A stretch of 64,000 nucleotides of DNA from Lantana camara. Lineage: Eukaryota; Streptophyta; Magnoliopsida; Lamiales; Verbenaceae. The notes under the pieces are model-generated. The model had not been told where the DNA came from and ran no database searches. It worked only from the letters and a program-made list of their open reading frames with translations. The DNA lies in NCBI GenBank assembly GCA_037501455.1, contig CM074858.1, positions 17,658,501-17,722,500 on the forward strand. The letters are read 5' to 3'. A program made the translations under genes and the position numbers. Below, piece after piece: positions 34,871 to 47,548 of this stretch (the stretch's first letter is position 1; each line of letters starts with the position of its first letter).

Positions 34871-37800
34871 ATATGAAATGCAAACCCATTCGTATCCATC
34901 CTTAAGTCAAACAAGTTGACTAAGTCCTGACTAACTCTAAATGGCTTCGGATCCTAAAATTCATTTTAGAATCCGACAAGAGAAAGGGTTCTCTATAAGG
35001 CGAGATTTTCAATTATATGAAAATTCGACCCGGGCCAAAAGAGAAGTAATCTGAGGTGAATAGGATTTCTCCAAACCACTTAAGAGCAATTGAACCACCT
35101 CATAAAAATGTTACAAGGTATAATATTATGGAATTATTCAATATTCCATATGAGGAAACAAGTGCACGAGAATAAGGTCTAAAGATCTTATTTGAAGATC
35201 TTGTGGCATCATTAACCGAGAAAAGAGTTCTCAATGCACTGATTGCTTACATTGCTTCCACCATCATTCAAACCCTTTATGCTCAACTAGAATGATGCTA
35301 ATGTAGCATAGTTAATCATTTAGTTGATAATGGTTGAAAGCATCCTCAAGAAGGAATAAAAGGTTGTGATGGTTAATTCTTCTTCTAAACTCACTAAGTT
35401 AAAGGCTTGAAGGCCTAAAGAAGAAGAAACCCTTAAGAGCCCATTAGAGGGGCATGTAAGGGGTACGCCCAAAAGACACTAGAGATCAAATAGGACATTT
35501 GCTTCTATGGTAGCAAATAAGGACTTTGGAAGGGAACTGCAAAGAGTATGAGTACTCTGAAATGTTACCTCGTTTAGTAATTCTACTAGGAATAGAATTC
35601 ACAAGTCTTGAGTTGATTCTGCATAATCTGTTGTGCAAAGACTCAAAGCACTAATGTTCTGAACATACAACGAGATAACAAAAGTAAGTGAGATGACAAA
35701 GCTTCGAATTACTTTGGAACGTTGAGACATAAAAGGATTAGCAAGTTAGATATCTTAGGACCATTTCACGAAAATGAACCTAGAGAGTTAACTTCCTTTG
35801 AATCCTATCTTGAAGGGAAACGTTCCCGAAACATGGTTTAGGTGAAACGTCGAACGTGCCAAAATTCTAGTGGATTTCGATCCATGCTGATGAGTGTAAG
35901 ATGCTTAATGTAAGCACTAGATACAATCGTCAGTTTAATCATTATGAATGAATGTACTTGTTGAAGTACAAATTCGAAACTTATATGAAATTCTTAGAAT
36001 TTCAAAAGGAGGTTAGGAACCGAAGTAGTCATAAGTTATAGGTAAATCGATATGATCGACATAGCCAATATCTTAGCAACTAATTCCTTAGTCATCTTAG
36101 AGATAATAGGATTATCTCTCAGTAAACTAATTTGAGAACACCTTGGTGTTTTCGAATGAGGGAATAAAACCTAATAAGATATGGTCCATTCCATAGAAAG
36201 CTTTACTGACTTATAATCATTCTAGGAATAAACTCCAAGAATATGCAGTTAGAGATTTTGAATTTAGTATCTTCCAAATTCAGTCCTTTAGTTGCACTAT
36301 GCAATGTGGCATACTAAATTCCCTAATTATTCTTGTCCAAGAATATAGTGGAATCCTCTTAAGTGAAGAGGATAGTGGGAGATAAGCTTGAAACGAGTTC
36401 AAGTTTATACAACAATATAGGATATCGTTTCTGTGATTCCCTTGAACAAAGGTTGTTTTTCTCAAGGAATGCACCTTTCTTAAGGAATCGTTCATGTAGA
36501 AGAAGAAAGGCAAGCAAGCAGACCTCAAAGAAATTTGAGGATAAATATCCACGCCACATATAGAAGAAACGAGCCCATCTGATAAAACTTAGCCAAATTT
36601 TAGAGAATGTACACGTGTGAAACTCTTCTCTTAAGACGTGTTTAGAACGCGTTCCTAGATAGCTAAGGAATTACTTGAAGAGGAGACACTGTCAGATTTG
36701 AAATCTGAGTAGTGTAAGCAAGCCTTGAAATCCAATATGGATTCCATATACTCAAACCAAGTTTTGACCTTGGTTGATCCACCTGATAGGATCAAGCTCG
36801 TGGAGCTTCGAGTGAATGAAAGCATTGCAACCTTCTTGACGGTTGAAATGTAAAAGTCCATTTGGATTGTGTTTACCACATCCTCATATTCTGACTATGA
36901 GATATGATAAATAAATATGAGAACTATCTTGTTCAATATGAGATTGAAAGAGACTGAAATAAGGTATTTCTATAAATCTCATATTCAGTGGGAGTATGCA
37001 TAAGGTATGCAAATCCCTAAAGTCATTCTGTGGATTGATAAAGGCTTCTAGGAGTTAGACAATTCGATTCCATAAAATAGTCAAATCGTTTGACACAGAT
37101 GGAAGTCGAATAAGTCTCAAAAGTGTACATATGATAGTTAGTGATGTAAGAGTCAATTTTGGTTCTTTAGAAGACGATGTCCTTCTCATTTGGAATGTCA
37201 AGGATAATGTGAAAGTTACCAATTCTTGTTTAAGAAACAATTTGACATGAAAGATCTTAGTGATTATCCTAAATTCTCGACATTTAGATCTATAGAAGAT
37301 AGATCTAAGAGTATAAAAGGATTATCACAAAAGAGTGCATAAACAAAGGTACTAAAAGGAGTTTAGTATGGACAATGGAACATCTCTTTTGAAGAGTATG
37401 TGTCCTAAGATAACTTTAAGAAAGTTAGAATGTCCAAAATCCCTTTAAGAAAAAGGGTGCATAATGTATGAAATGTTATGTACTAGACTTGATATGGCGC
37501 AACACTAAGCGTAGTGGGTCGAATCTAACATGACCTCAGAGAAGGTCATTAGATTTCTGTAAAGGATGACCTCAGAGTACTTGAGAAGAAATGAGGATAT
37601 ATATTAGTTTACAGAGCCCAAAAGATCTTGTTGTTAGTAGGATATTTGATGTAACCGTTCATCAAACATAGATGATTATGAAATCATTGAAAGGATACGA
37701 CTTCTACCAGAATGGTAATGCAATGTGTTGGAAAGGGGTTCCAAGGACGGACATTGTAAAACTCGACTATCGTAGTTGAGAACTTAGTCGTATTATATAA

Positions 37801-38130
37801 CGCTAAGTTAAGTGTTTGGGTAAGAAACTCCATCTAACTGGTTAGATGAAGTTCCTAGCATGAAATAACTCCTTTATCATATTGTATGATAAAATCGATG
37901 GTTGCTCAAGTAAGAAGAACCAAGGCCTCACCAAGAGACTGAACACGTGATTACGAATCACTTTATAAGGAAAAGGTGTTTCCTAAGAGATGTGTAAACA
38001 AGAGTGTCACATCAGCAGAGAATAGAGCAGATCCACTTTGGATATGCCCAAAGTCAATAGGCTCTCAAAGTGCATCTTGAGAAGATGGGACTTAGAGTAC
38101 CTAAATGGCTTTTACGGGCAAGTGGGAGAT
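34871..38130 (+). pseudogene. Decayed gag-pol relic of element C
   Basis: About 3.3 kb, too short for a complete copia gag-pol and filled with stops and indels. Order of similarity to element A is kept: gag start near 34880-35020 (CAAACAAGTTGACT, GGGTTCTCTATAAGGCGAG); the integrase/RT junction near 36363-36560, where GDKLETSSSLYNNIGYRF parallels A's GDKLESRSNLCYFVGYPK; the start of RT near 36680-36800. A polypurine tract AAGTGGGAGAT (38120-38130) precedes the 3' LTR. No protein is plausible. Confidence 0.8.
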
Positions 38131-40407
38131 TGTTAGGAATAGTGCCTTAGAAAGCCGATTCGACGTAATCTGCTTTGGGACTTTTCTTATATCACAGACA
38201 ATCTTTGAATAATATACGATTGATTTATTATCATAGGCAAACACTTCTTTATATGCTCTTGTTTGGTATGCGTTTACTTTAGCTGTGCATGTAGGAGAAC
38301 TCCCCTAATCCTGATGACTTTAGGACTCTACTATTTAGGTGAAATGGTTCATGAAACGAGCCCTATATCACATAAGTCATTATTAGTAAAATACTCCAAG
38401 CCGATGAGTCCTACCGACAGTGGGAGTGTCAACCTGACTCCTCTAAGGCTTGCTTGTGGGATCACGCCCTTAAGAAGGACCACCTTGTTTCATGGAGGTG
38501 CAAAGTGTATAGTTGATACGTGCGTGATACATGAGGGTGCTTACTTTAATAAGTAAGTTCACTGAGGTGCCCCGTGTGAGAAGATTCCTAAATGGGAAAG
38601 GAAGTTTATATTTCAGGAAATGGAAACTTCCAGATTAGGAAATATCTCACGAGTCATTGATGTGATTAATTGATCCTTAGACTTGAGGTTCCATGTCACT
38701 TTATGAGTTAACTCTGTAGTCTTAGGTATAAGCTTTAAAGGGTGTCGCCTTAGACAACTGATTCAAGGCTTATGCTGGGGTTGCACAAGTGACTCATGAA
38801 AGTGAATGAGAATCAAGAAAGGACCTACACTTGCATTTGCAAGGTGATCTCTTATTGTGTAAGTCATTCATATGCCATATGGAGTCCTTAGCCAAGGCAG
38901 TAGATCAAGACATCAAGAAAAGGGTTTCTTGGATTGAGATCAAATGGATATGAAATGCACTTAGCTTTAAGACCAGATTATTAGGGTTCTAATTATTCCC
39001 TTACCCTAGATCTTGGTTGAGAGATAGTAAGTAGGAGGATTGTATCTCACATGAATCAATGACTTAAAGGTTTTGTCGAATCCGAACATTCCAATTCAGC
39101 TAGGGGTTAAACACCTTTTGCTAGACTATGGTCGTTTAATCTGTGGACTGATTAATTAATTAGTGAATTAATTAATTAGGGTCACTGCTAATTGAATTGA
39201 GAACCTAGAGGGTCACACACAACAACTTGGTTACATGAGTTGAGGCTTTAAAATGATTAAATGAGTTAATCGGGCCTAGAGGGTCCCACACGTGTGAAAC
39301 CATACGTGTGGGTCACGTGACTGGACACGTGTCATAAGGACACGTGTGCCACATGTGTTTATGTGATTAAATATTAAATAATTAATTTGTTAATTATTTA
39401 ATAGACTTTGGTTTAATTTTGAATTAAAAAGAAAGTCTAATTTTGGAGAAAAATGATCTAGTTAATTAATTATGAATTAATTAATTAGATTAAATAAGTT
39501 ATTTATTTTAAATAAATAAAGAATAAAATTATCCAAAAATAGTTCGGATATTTTTAGCTCTCTTGAAAGTTGATTTGAATTTGAATTCAAAGTCAAAGTC
39601 AAATTACTTGATGATCAAGTAATAGGAGAGAGAGGGACCAAATCCTTAGTCCATAAGGACTAAGAATTTCGGCCATCCCCTTCTTATAAATAGGGGAGCT
39701 CGAGCTCCCCTTAGAGCTAATTGACAATTCTTTTGGTTCATGTGTTGAACACCATCTTTTCTCCAAGATATATAAAACCCTAGGTTAAGCCTAAACACTA
39801 ACTAGAGAACTAGCATCCTTACTAGTTAGATTGTAGCCAAGTTGGTGGACTGTCTCTAGAGAACTTCAAGTTAGAAGTTTTGAAGATTCGAGCTTTACCA
39901 AAAAGTGGGGATCAAGCAAAACGATCAGAAGGGATGATGAAACGATTCTGAACCTGAAAGAAAACGAGTGAAAAAATCGAACCAAAGAAGATGGCGAAAA
40001 CCGTTCGTCCATATCCTGAAGGATGAATTTTTTCACGAGGGTTTTATGGCTGGCAGATTTCTACTTTCGCAAAACTGGTTTTCGAAGGGAGTTTCAATCA
40101 TGCCTTTCTCGTTTCATGTTTCTTTCTTTATGTTATATTGTTAAGAACTTCCCTAACATGAATTGAATCTAGGTTGGTGTGGATTGTTATCCCTACAATG
40201 GATTCTGAAGTAGAAAGAGATTTCGGGGGACGGGTTGCCATTACCGCATGAAGCGCGTTTGAGGGCGGCTCAAAACGTGTCAAGAAAGCTACTACCCAAG
40301 TGAGTTTCTTGATCTCTACGAATTTGGATTCACGATTGCGAGTCTAAGATCCTTTTGTTAGAAAATTTTTTAAATTTCCGCTGCTTTCTGATTCCTGTTT
40401 TCCAACA
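38131..40407 (+). repeat. 3' LTR of element C
   Basis: 2277 bp, nearly identical to 30390-32668 by eye (few differences in each few hundred bases compared). Includes the TATAAATA box at about 39686 followed by the perfect 20-bp palindrome AGGGGAGCTCGAGCTCCCCT. Confidence 0.93.
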
Positions 40408-40412
40408 TCATC

Positions 40413-42562
40413 TTCTTCATCTATTTCTTTAACTCAAAGGTGAGTTCATGCATGGATTCTTGGTTCTTGATGATCATGTGGGAAGCTAGGGTTAGTGATT
40501 TTATGTGATACATGGATTAATTGTTGTTTGAGATGTGAAGGTATGCTTATATCATGATTTATGGCATGAATTCTTGAAATATTTGAGTATATGTTAAATT
40601 TGTACTTGAGCTTGGAAGTGGCAAACTTGGATGATCAAGCATGGTTTAATGAGTTCTTATGTGTTTTATGATACTATGAATATATATGCATTTTTTTCCC
40701 AGAAATCATGAGTTTTAATGGATTAAAACATGACTTTGTTGCTTTGGTTGTTGTTGCCGTAAACCTCCCCTGTTCTGCTCTGTTTCTGCACTTGCAGAGG
40801 AGCGGGAACGGCCCTTCCCGTCCCCAGTTCGTTCTGGGAACGGCCGTTCCCACTCCTTTGAATTCAAAGACGGCGCACGCATGGGAATGGCCGTTCCTAT
40901 TTTGGCCTGCGAGCTGGAAGGGCCGTTCCCAGCATAAATCGCCTTTTAAAATGTAAAAGCACAGGGACGTTTCCGGTGCACCATGGGAACGGCCCTTCCC
41001 AGTTTACACTGGAACCTGGAACGGCCGTTCCCAGCATTCTGGCAGAACATAACCTGCTGCATAAAAATGTGAATTTTGGGATTTTAATCCCATGGCTTCT
41101 TTGATCCCAAATTGTTATTATATGATAAATTACATGCCAAAACATGATATTTTCATGCCACTTTGTATATTGCACGTCATCTCGTTGCATATTCGGCGTT
41201 CGTCATATTTGGTTCATTTTGAGTCATGTCTCAAGTGTACACGTCTATCTTACACAGACCAGCTTTCCGGAGACGAGGAGCAAGCTTTGTAGGCCGTGCC
41301 CTATTTGTCTTTTCTCGGTAAAAGTGAGGTTTAATTGCTAGTTATATAGAGCACGTATAACCATTATGTGGAATTTCAAGCCAAAAGGTATATATATCTA
41401 TTTATAGTGATTTCGAAACTCGTAAATAATTACAAGCAAGCCATGTTCATGAAAAGCAAGTCATGTATCGTGATTGATTGATTGATCGTGTTTTGGCGAG
41501 TAAAGCATGTCACGTTGGGCCCGAGAATAGTGGTGTGAGCCAACCGGGAAAGCTTGGGCTGACGGGTAACGCGAATGCTATCCTCACCACATTGGGATGA
41601 CCCCTGAATCCACTAGGAGATTAGTGGAGGAAGGAGTTCCGGGCTTAGGGATTCATGTACCCTCTGCTCAACGAGATTGGATGGTGGGGCCTTGCAATCC
41701 CACCATCAACCGAAGGAAGAAGGAGACTGGGGACGGGTCCGACACCACGGATTGTCCTCGGGTTATTGTCCTGATTGCACATATTGATTGTCTTGCTTGA
41801 ATATAATACACACGATTGCTCGATAACTGAATTGCATGATCACCTATTGACTAATAAAGCAAGCATGTATTGTACACTGTTGGTGTAAGGTTGGAGAATC
41901 GCCCTCACTCGCCGGGCCACGTATTGCACGTATTGAATGCATGAAATCGATCAAAGTATTTAATATTGATAGTTGGAATCTCGGGCGAGTTCTATATTAT
42001 TTTGGACTTATATTACTCTTAATTATAAAACCTTACCCGAGGTTATAACTTGCATGTTAATTGTACTAATATATAATTATGCCCCTCACTCAGTCTTTCC
42101 TGGACTGACGCCCCACCTTTCAGGTTGTTGCGGTCGTGTGCTAGGCGGGAGTCAGAGTCGTGTCAGGTCATCCAGCTAAGGCTAGCACTTCATGCACTTT
42201 CATGATATTGGTCTTGACATTCCCAGACTTATTATGTTGAGTTTGATTAATAGTTGGAGACTTTTGGTATGTAAAATATAGGAGATGATAATGTATTGAT
42301 ATGTGATGGTATCTATTATTATATATACTTTTGCTGTAAATATGGTACCTATAGGTATTGATGAATTGCTATTGTTATGCTTCCGCTTTTATATCTTATG
42401 TCTTGGTTTTGTATTATTTTGGGGTATAGTCCTGCCTAGCTCGTTCTTTCTTTTCCTTGTCACCCGTTCGCTATAGGTTAGTTCATGTACGGATTACCCA
42501 TTTCGTATGTGGATCGGCCTATAATACGGGGGTGTGGCATCCCTACGTATAGGGGTGCTACA
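40413..42562 (+). repeat. 5' LTR of element B, second part
   Basis: Continues the LTR after the TCATC duplication of element C and ends GGGGTGCTACA at 42562. Holds six GGGAACGGCCGTTCCC-type palindromes at 40804-41032. Aligns with 56585-58540, which lacks three segments: one of 19 bp at the palindromes, one of about 150 bp near 57612, and one of about 17 bp near 57660. Open frames of 60-100 codons here (for example 40708-40956) are chance. Confidence 0.9.
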
Positions 42563-42569
42563 TCTTAAG

Positions 42570-42583
42570 TGGTATCAGAGCCC
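42570..42583 (+). promoter_or_regulatory. Primer binding site of element B
   Basis: TGGTATCAGAGCCC, complementary to initiator tRNA-Met, seven bases after the LTR end. Confidence 0.92.
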
Positions 42584-44631
42584 GGTTGCAAAATCGAGGT
42601 TCTAGCATCGTGTCGTGTCAAGTCTAGGTCGAACAGCGTAGGAATTAATTGTTAATTGAGAGTCTTGCATATTATTTGAATTTATTCGAATTCCTTGAAT
42701 TAATTAAATTCCTAGATAACCTGTACTTTGCCTTGATTTCTGTTATTAATTGTTAATTAATTGATTTTGAAGTATTTGTAATTATGTGCTCAACGTGTTT
42801 TATTTTAAACATTGATAAATTGCTTGTTGCATTTTATATTAAATTCTTGTTGTCGGTATTAATTATGTGACATGAGCATTCCTTACCCCCATGCATTTAT
42901 TTCGAAGTAAATTGTGAGTTACAGGTTATGGAAATGGTATTAACTCGCGGCTAACTTGCACGACAATCTCAGCATATTACAAGTACTACTTCTTTAGCTT
43001 GGAAGGGTTAGGAAATGAGTCGGGAAATTCATATGTGGGTTTGAGAGATTACATTGAAAGATATGGAGCAGTAAATGAAAGCAATCAAGAAAGGCAAGGT
43101 ACTAACTAGGGAGAATACCTGGATGGTCGTTGGAGTTGATTCGAGGGGTTGGGAAAAAAAAATGCTTAAAGCGGGAGTTCTAATAATGAAGAAGAGGTAT
43201 TCTCGGGGAATGGCCTTAAAGAATTACCAACTCGGATCATCAATTTACAGAAAGTGCTACCAAGGAAATTTAGACTAAGGATCAAGTATGGAAAAGGTTC
43301 GAAGACAAGTTCACCGGGTTATGATTCCAAAGAATGAAATCCGGAGTGAGAGAATCAACTAAGGGAATTTGTGTTACCAAATGGGGTGCATCAGTCAGGC
43401 AAGGAAGTCTATTCCATTCAAGGACGAGGTGAAGGAAGAATTAAGGGAATTAATTATTCAAGAATCGGAAGTATGGCCAAGTAAGGAACTCAATTAATTG
43501 GAAGCAAGATTTAAGCAAGGAAAGAAAATAATTTCAATAATTCCGATTGAGTTAGAAGAATCAAATAGTCCGTCATGGGAAGCTAGGATGCGAGAAGTTC
43601 TATAATCGGGTGGAATGAGTTTGTCTTCCGGATTCAATTTGGATTGCCGTGTGAGAGGGTGAATCGGGAAATTTAGAGCAACAAATGAAAACGGCAAAGA
43701 ATGATGAAGAACAAAGAAAAGAGAATTATATGCTCGAGGTGTAGGCGAGTAAGAAGACAAGTCCAACAATCTATCCAAGTCATAAAGATTAGATTTAAAA
43801 GATTTCAGCTACGGTAGCAACCTGATGAATCGAAACAACAATTGGAGGTTGATTATCGAGAGAAGTCAGGAAATTAACTCCATAAGGGGAGCAGAATTGG
43901 AATTCGAGAGTTTTATTTGGGGAATCATACAATTAGACATGTTCATGCAAGAAAATGCGATCAAGGAGGTAATTATGATAATAAGCAACAAGGATTAACT
44001 TTCGTGGGAATGAACTAGAAAAGATATGGAAAATAGAATGGCTTGGGATTTTGATTGGGGAAGAAATAAAGAAAGTCAGGCATCGCGGTGAATATAAGTT
44101 GTGGAGGACAATCATACTAAAAGGTCTTATCCAGTTGGGACATTTTCTAGATCCAAGCTGAATTGTCGTGTTGTGGATTACGTTAAAAGACATGAAGCAA
44201 CAAATGGGAACGATTAAGAAAGGCAAAAAAATTGCTGGGTGGATTTCGGATGATCAAGTATAAACAATTGGAAAGAGAGTGCATTTAACTATTCAAACTC
44301 CTAACGAGTAAACAAGGAGGTTTTAATCAAAGTGACAACCATGAAAAGGATTCGGCCAACAATTGGGGAGTAATTATTAAAGAATAAGCTAGATGCTAAT
44401 TCTATGAGCGTGGAAGACTTCGGGTTCAGAAATCATAATATTGAGCCGTGGGAATGTTCAAGTGAGTGTTAGATAACTCTGAAGATTAGAAGACCGCGGG
44501 AAAATAAGAAAGGATTACCAGTTCAAGACAAGCTTATAATTCAACACACAAGGAATTTCATGTCGAGATAAAGTTTTCCATTACTCCGGTGACAGGTTCA
44601 ATGCATCCGTAAGCACGTGCATCATACGTTA
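42584..44631 (+). other. Internal region of element B, 5' part, non-coding
   Basis: About 2 kb with no reading frame over about 70 codons on the plus strand and no recognisable retroelement domain. It is purine-rich on the plus strand (many GAAGGAA, AAGGAAT stretches), as expected of a former coding strand now beyond recognition, or of spacer. Ends with CGTTA, the target duplication of element D (44627-44631). Confidence 0.6.
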
Positions 44632-47294
44632 TGTAACGCCCCGGTTTCGGATGAACAGGTAAGCACGCCACGTGTGAGTTTTTGAGCGTAGGAATTTATT
44701 TTGATTCTTTAATTGCATAATTTTCTTACGGGGCATTTCATATTTTTATAAAATTCCCGAAACAGCATTTATATGAATTATGTGATTTCAAAACATTGGA
44801 AATATTATTTCATGACACGGAAAATATTTATTACGGGAAAACAACTACCGAGAGTGATTTAATTACGAAATTGTCCCTAGTTGAATATTTCTTTAAACTT
44901 TAGGAACTTAATTGCATAGTTTTCAAGGAGCTAATTGGCAATCTTTTAAAATCACAGATACTTGATTGCATAACTTGAATTCTTGGAGGGTTAATTGGCA
45001 AAATTGGACATTTCACACATTTCAAAAATGGGTTGTTACGTGATATGCATCCCCAAGCTTCCATACTCTCATTTCATCCAAAAATCTCCCAACCACAATT
45101 GCTTCTTGCTCTCGGTTCATTCCAGAAAGAAAAGGGAAGAGATTTTCATATTTTTCATCAAGAATTTCCAAGGAAATATTTCAAGAATTGGGAGTTGATC
45201 ATCATGTTCATCCATTTTCTTCACTCCTTTCATTTCAAGGTTGGCTTTGCATGAATTCATGGTTCTTGATCATATTTGATTGAGCTAGGGTTTAAGGATT
45301 ATGTGTTAGATGAATTAATTGGAGTTGGAAGCATGATTAGGAGATCATATCATGAATTATGGCATGATTTATTCATGAAATTCTTGGATATTTAGTTGAA
45401 TGATCAATTTTGAGCATGAACTTGGGAACTTGAATTCTTGGTAATTTTTCATGATTTATGTGTTTAAATGGAGTATTATTGCTTGTTGAAGATATATGCA
45501 TCATAATTTCCAGGAATCATGAATTTGGTAAATTGAAACTTGAGTTTTTGTTGTTGTTGTTGCTTCCCGTAGCCATGCTTTGTTTCCTCTGTTTCTTTCC
45601 AGTTGCAGAAACTGGGAACGACCATTCCCAGCCTCAAGGCATTGTGGGAACGGGCGTTCCCACTCTTTCAAATGAAAATAGGCGGCCGAGCATGGGAACG
45701 GCCGTTCCCATTTTGGCCTGCGTGCCGGAAGGGCCGTTCCTAGCTTCAGCGCGTTTTAAAACTTGAAATCGTTGGCGCGTTTTTGGGGTTTATGGGAACG
45801 ACCGTTCCCATTTACAAAGGGAAGCAGGAACGACCGTTCCCACCAGATTTGCAGAACAAAAGTTTCTGCATAAAATTACGAAAATAGCCCCTCGATTCGA
45901 CGACTTCTTTGACCCCGAATTGCTATAATATGAACCAATATGTACTGAAACAAGATGTTACCATGCCATATTGCATTTTCCTCGTTGTCTCGTTGCATTT
46001 CCGCCGTTCGTCATATTTGGTCCATTTTAGGTCTTGTCTCACGTATACACGTCGTGTTTGCACAGGTCACGAGGTCGTGGACGAGGAGCAGGCTCTGTAG
46101 AGCATATCCTTGTTATATTTTGTAAGAAAATGTGAGGTTTTGGTTTTAGGTACATAGAACCCTACAACCTTTATGTGCTATTTTCGGCCAAAACATATTA
46201 TATCTATAAACGTTTTCAAAATAATAAACATTTCAAGCAAGCAAGCCATGATTGTCATGATTTTCAAGCATGTTTGGTGAGTACATGATTGCACGTGGGC
46301 CCGAGGGTAATTCTTGAGCCAACCGGGAAAGCAAGGGCTAACGGGTAACTCCTGAATTGTCCTCACATTGTTGAGATCACCCCCGAAGCCACTAAGAGAT
46401 TAGTTGTGGAAGGAGTTCCGTGTTTAGGGAGTCATGTTCCCTATACACACCATGTCGTGGATAGTTGAGCCTTGCAAACTCACTATCACCCGGAGGAAGA
46501 AGGAGACTGGGGATTAATCCGGCATGTCGGGTTATCCTCGGGTTATTGCATGTTTTCCAGTATGAAATTGTCTATGTGAGCACTAACTTGAAATGCATGA
46601 TCATGTATTGAATTGATAAAACAAGCACGTATTGTCACGTTTGGTGTAAAGGTTGGAGAATCGCCCTTGCTCGCCGGAGTCACATGTTCATGAAATGATC
46701 AAGTTAAATTGTTAAAACGATTAGTTGTAATCTCGGGCAAAGAACGAGTTTCTTGAACCATATAATTATATTACTTCCAAAGTCTTCACCCGAGGCTACA
46801 ACTTGCATGTGATGTGTGTTATATAGATTTATTACCCCTCACTCAGTCTCCGGTAGACTGATACTTCACTTTTCAGGTACTTGAGAGCGTGGTCGTGCTA
46901 GGCGGGAGTCTGGTCAAGTCTTGCATTGCACGGGTCTAGCATTGTACCTTTCATGTATAGACTTTTGATAGATATCATGTTATGATCATGATTGTTACAT
47001 TTTGAATACTCTAGCATGTATATAGTATATGGAGATGATAATGTATTGATAATGACGTTGGTACCTATTATGTATCTATTTGATAAATATGGTACCTATA
47101 CGTATTTATTGCATTGCTTTCGCTTTTTATTCCATGTTTGGTTTGATTATGTTGGGGAGAGTGTCCCGCCTAGCCCGGTTACTTTAATTGTCACCCGTTC
47201 GCTATAGTCTTGGTTTATGTATGAACTGTCCATTTCATACGTGGATCGAGGCTATAGTGCAGGGGATGTAGTGCTCTGGGGTTAGGGTGCTACA
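44632..47294 (+). repeat. 5' LTR of element D
   Basis: 2663 bp. Six GGGAACGGCCGTTCCC-type palindromes at 45614-45841. Short frames within (44995, 45458, 45909) recur in the other LTR and are not genes. Confidence 0.93.
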
Positions 47295-47302
47295 TCTACA
47301 GG

Positions 47303-47316
47303 TGGTATCAGAGCCC
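47303..47316 (+). promoter_or_regulatory. Primer binding site of element D
   Basis: TGGTATCAGAGCCC, eight bases after the LTR end; initiator tRNA-Met type. Confidence 0.92.
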
Positions 47317-47548
47317 GGTTGCAAAACCAAGGTTCTTGAGTCGTGTCGAGTCAGTCTAGGTCGCACGGCATAGGATTACTTATTATTTAAGAGTCTGCAT
47401 TTCATTGAATTACTTGATTTATTTGCTTCCTTGCATTAATTGAGCTACTTGACCTTTCTTGTATGTGTGCTTATTGATATTATGGAATTATATGCACACA
47501 TTTGCATCTATTAATCGAACCACACATGTGTAGTGATTTGATTTCAGG

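Larger units (their letters stand above)
30390..40407 (+). mobile_element. Element C: Ty1/copia-family element, non-autonomous, inside the 5' LTR of B
   Basis: LTRs 30390-32668 and 38131-40407 (TGTTAGGAATAG ... TTTCCAACA), flanked by TCATC (30385-30389, 40408-40412); the uninterrupted site is seen in the other B LTR near 56580. Internal region 5.46 kb. The LTRs are nearly identical to each other, yet the internal region has no frame over 100 codons. It aligns only patchily with A's gag-pol (for example CAAACAAGTTGACT at 34908, and frames near 36363-36560 and 36655-36880). So C moved recently in an already decayed state, presumably using A-like proteins. Confidence 0.93.

Noticed and set aside
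45458..45766. 102-codon frame repeated at 52935-53243
   Set aside because: It lies within the two LTRs of D across the palindrome cluster; the copy number follows from the LTR duplication. Frame kept by low divergence, no domain.
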